DNA of 38,127 nucleotides, taken from a virus. Below, piece after piece: positions 36,217 to 38,127 of the stretch; positions within the stretch are counted from its first letter, which is position 1, and each line of letters starts with the position of its first letter. The position numbers and the translations under genes are program-made. Where the stretch lies: IMG/VR virus record IMGVR_UViG_3300011113_000088, positions 1-38,127 of that record. One strand, 5' to 3'. Below the pieces are notes generated by a model that was not told the DNA's origin, made no database searches, and was given only the letters and a program-made list of their open reading frames with translations.

Positions 36217-37311
36217 TTAGAAAGTTCCCCCGTTAATTGTATTTGTCCAAGTTGTATCGTAATTAGTTCCTGAATTCTTAATCAAGAACTGTCCTGTAGT
36301 TCCTCCGGAGGCAACCCCCGGACCTGTTGCACCCGTTGCTCCGGTATCCCCACGTGGAATGGTGAAATTAAACGTAGCAGCTGATGATGTGCCTGAATTA
36401 GACACACTGGCTGAAGTACCAGCAGCACCTGTAGTGGTTGTTCCTACAGCAATCGTGGCTGCAGCACCGTTTGTACCGTTAGTTCCCGCTGCTCCTGTAG
36501 CCCCTGTAGCTCCTGTGTCACCTTTAGGAATTGCAAAGTTAAATACAGCTGCACTTGATGTTCCAACATTGGTAACACTTACCGATGAACCAGCCGCTCC
36601 AGTTGATACAGTACCTACTGAAATAGTTGCCGCAGATCCTGTAGCTCCGGTAGCACCAGTTGCTCCGGTGGCTCCTGTAGGACCTGTTGGACCTGTAGCG
36701 CCTGTGGCTCCTGTAGCACCTGTATCACCCCTAGGAATACCAAAGGTAATTAAAGGTGTAGCTGAATTGTAACTAACTGTAGCACTAGCGCCAGCTGTTA
36801 AAGTACTAACACCTACTTGAAGAGAGTTACCAAAGTTAAGTGTAGCAGCTTGAGCAGTCTCAGCAGCTGTCTGTGCAGCTTGAGCAGCTACTTTAGCAGT
36901 GTTTGCTGAGCTAGCTGAGGAACTTGCTGAGGTAGCTGATGATGATGCCGCTGAAGCTGAAGTAGAGGCATTGGATGCACTGGTACTCGCTGCACTGGCT
37001 GATGCACTGGCATTACTGGCAGATGTGGCTGCATTAGTAGCTGAAGTAGATGCACTAGACGCTGAACTAGAAGCATTGGATGCTGATGTAGATGCACTTG
37101 ATGCTGATGTAGAAGCGCTAGAAGCTGACGATGAAGCTGCACTGGCTGAGGAGCTTGCAGCACTAGCTGACGAAGCTGAACTAGAGGCACTATTTGAAGC
37201 ATTGTTAGCAGATACTTGAGCCTCAGCAGCTTTCTGAGCTACCAGTGAAGCTTGACTACTAGCGTCATTCGTAGCATCACCAGCACCTCCGGGGCCTCGA
37301 TAAATAGACAT
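36217..37311 (-). CDS. Collagen-like fibre protein with Ser/Ala-rich stem
   Basis: This is a 364-residue protein. The N-terminal attachment (MSIYRGPGGAGDATNDASSQ) is followed by a long low-complexity Ser/Ala heptad stem (residues 37-138). Three collagen-like Gly-X-Y segments (about 195-225, 264-282, 321-332; GATGATGATG) alternate with beta modules (TIxVGT, TGAAG, SVxNxGTSSAA, FNFxIP). It ends with a short head (GQFLIKNSGTNYDTTW). It would form a trimeric fibre or a stem for the next gene's fibre. Confidence 0.85.
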   Translation of the reverse strand: MSIYRGPGGAGDATNDASSQASLVAQKAAEAQVSANNASNSASSSASSASAASSSASAASSSASSASTSASSASTSASNASSSASSASTSATNAATSASNASASASAASTSASNASTSASAASSSATSASSSASSANTAKVAAQAAQTAAETAQAATLNFGNSLQVGVSTLTAGASATVSYNSATPLITFGIPRGDTGATGATGATGPTGPTGATGATGATGATGSAATISVGTVSTGAAGSSVSVTNVGTSSAAVFNFAIPKGDTGATGATGAAGTNGTNGAAATIAVGTTTTGAAGTSASVSNSGTSSAATFNFTIPRGDTGATGATGPGVASGGTTGQFLIKNSGTNYDTTWTNTINGGTF

Positions 37312-37314
37312 TAT

Positions 37315-38127
37315 TTAAGCTCCATACTGAGAGTTGTACCAGTTAGCTAAAGGTGTAGCGACATCCTTAGGCATAGCTGGCATCAAAGTGTTATAGTTCT
37401 GCTGAATAGCGTTGAAGTAGTCTTGACTGTTAAGTGGAACACCCTGTGTAGGTAAAGCTCCAACACCCATTGAAGAGCCTCCACCGCCACCTGATAAAGC
37501 CCTACCAGCACCTGCAGCTCCAAATAAACCTACAACACCTTTTAAGATGTTAGCTAGTTGAGAAGGTGTTAAGCTGCTTAAAGGGTTAGTACTTGCTGCA
37601 GGAGGAGTAGCTGGAGGTACTTTCGTAGTAGGGGCTTCAATACCTGTGTTAATGCTAGCTAGTTCAGTTCCAAGGCCGGAACCAATATTAGTAGCTGTAT
37701 TAATACCTGTTTCACCAAGTGTTGACAGTAAACCCGCAGTTGGAATTAATGCAGACTCAGTTACCAATCCTGAAGGAGTCTGATATGTTAATCCTTGAGC
37801 ACCACCCATTTCAGGCATGTATGCAGGATTAATTCCTCCAAAGTTAGCTAAAGCTTCGGCTAAAGTTGTAGATGGAGCACCTACATTAATAGTTAATCCT
37901 TGAGCACCACCCATGTTTTCAAGATTAGCTGATGTCCCCGGCTGTATTCCCTGAGCGCCTCCCATATCAGTTAATGGCCTCATTGTAGTACCATTAGCTA
38001 ACGAATAATCAATCCCTAGATCAATTGGAGTTTGTACTGGAGTTGCTGCAGGAGCAGTCACAACCATTTCAGGAATTTCAGCCTCAATTGGAACAGCAGG
38101 TTGAGTAACATTTGTTGAAAGTAGCGC
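37315..38127 (-). CDS. Large Gly/Ala-rich virion protein, C-terminal part (gene starts at 1159 after closure)
   Basis: This is the 3' part of the 614-residue gene that begins at position 1159; the 127 bases at 38001-38127 duplicate 1-127. It includes three MGGAQGI/MGGAQGL repeats (about residues 401-470 of the full protein), a Thr/Ala/Pro linker and a Gly-rich segment (AGRALSGGGGGSSMGV). The end is SQDYFNAIQQNYNTLMP... NWYNSQYGA. A start at 38067 seen in the linear contig is an internal Met (residue 365), not the true start. The gene is most likely a tail or ejection structural protein. Confidence 0.8.
   Translation of the reverse strand, partial: ALLSTNVTQPAVPIEAEIPEMVVTAPAATPVQTPIDLGIDYSLANGTTMRPLTDMGGAQGIQPGTSANLENMGGAQGLTINVGAPSTTLAEALANFGGINPAYMPEMGGAQGLTYQTPSGLVTESALIPTAGLLSTLGETGINTATNIGSGLGTELASINTGIEAPTTKVPPATPPAASTNPLSSLTPSQLANILKGVVGLFGAAGAGRALSGGGGGSSMGVGALPTQGVPLNSQDYFNAIQQNYNTLMPAMPKDVATPLANWYNSQYGA
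38001..38127. repeat. Terminal direct repeat, right copy
   Basis: These bases equal positions 1-127 exactly. See the left copy. For a circular record, remove one copy so that the interrupted virion gene becomes continuous. Confidence 0.93.

Noticed and set aside
36359-37219. Plus-strand frames rich in VAPVAP and Ala/Glu repeats
   Set aside because: These are complements of the Gly-X-Y and Ser/Ala repeats of the collagen-like gene, not separate genes.
36888-37219. Possible CRISPR-like or tandem DNA repeat
   Set aside because: The repetition is of Ser/Ala codons with irregular spacing and varied bases; there are no spacers or constant repeat units.
38067-38127. Start of a 250-residue protein at 38067
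   Set aside because: This Met is residue 365 of a 614-residue frame that continues across the contig ends; it only looks like a start because the contig is linear.
1-38127. Lysogeny or integration functions
   Set aside because: No integrase, transposase, excisionase or repressor-like gene was seen, and no tRNA-like att site was recognised.
1-38127. tRNA genes or other structured RNA genes
   Set aside because: I saw no cloverleaf or acceptor-stem pattern with a conserved TTCRA loop in the intergenic gaps; a covariance search was not possible here.

Overview
The window is the complete genome of a tailed bacteriophage with podovirus-type (short-tailed) gene content. The first 127 bases are repeated exactly as the last 127, so the contig closes into a circle of 38,000 bp. 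One virion gene is cut by the ends of the contig and becomes a single 614-codon frame when the circle is closed. There is no integrase, repressor, tRNA, CRISPR array or insertion sequence that I can see, so a lytic lifestyle is likely. The replication genes resemble T7 (primase-helicase, family A DNA polymerase, SSB, 5'-3' exonuclease, endonuclease I), but no single-subunit RNA polymerase gene is present. Instead there are consensus-like sigma-70 promoters, so transcription probably uses host RNA polymerase. Several accessory proteins (Cys/Ala-rich proteins ending in AIRARG, QPEQEP and WVGLT-type modules) remind me of phages of Burkholderiales and related freshwater bacteria. That host guess is inference only.

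Layout. The genome consists of two convergent transcription units separated by a divergent control region at 8681-9850 and a bidirectional terminator at 24974-25007. The leftward (minus) late unit starts at a perfect TTGACA-17-TATAAT promoter at 8956-8984. It runs through small and large terminase subunits, small basic proteins, portal, scaffold and major capsid protein, then crosses the contig ends. It continues through the large glycine-rich protein, a collagen-like protein, an S74-type tail fibre, the tail adaptor and nozzle proteins, three large probable ejection proteins, and a lysis module with a 3-TM holin-like protein and a GH24 lysozyme. A second strong minus-strand promoter sits between portal and capsid genes, and a hairpin terminator follows the capsid gene.

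The rightward (plus) unit begins at 9851 with about 15 small early genes of unknown function. Replication genes and nucleotide metabolism follow: primase-helicase, an accessory cassette of small proteins, DNA polymerase, SSB, exonuclease, a small HExxH protein, Holliday-junction nuclease, metallophosphoesterase, a DUF3310 protein and a B12-dependent class II ribonucleotide reductase. Most genes overlap by ATGA or TAATG junctions, which suggests translational coupling.

The most notable region is the 1.17-kb divergent spacer. It holds six DnaA-box-like 9-mers in 120 bp, iteron-like direct repeats, a Fur-box-like dyad and an AT-rich palindromic tract. A 25-bp element in it recurs exactly, inverted, in the only other sizeable intergenic gap of the early region (13193-13380). 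Together these look like an origin that recruits host DnaA, plus a shared regulatory module that drives both the late and the replication genes.
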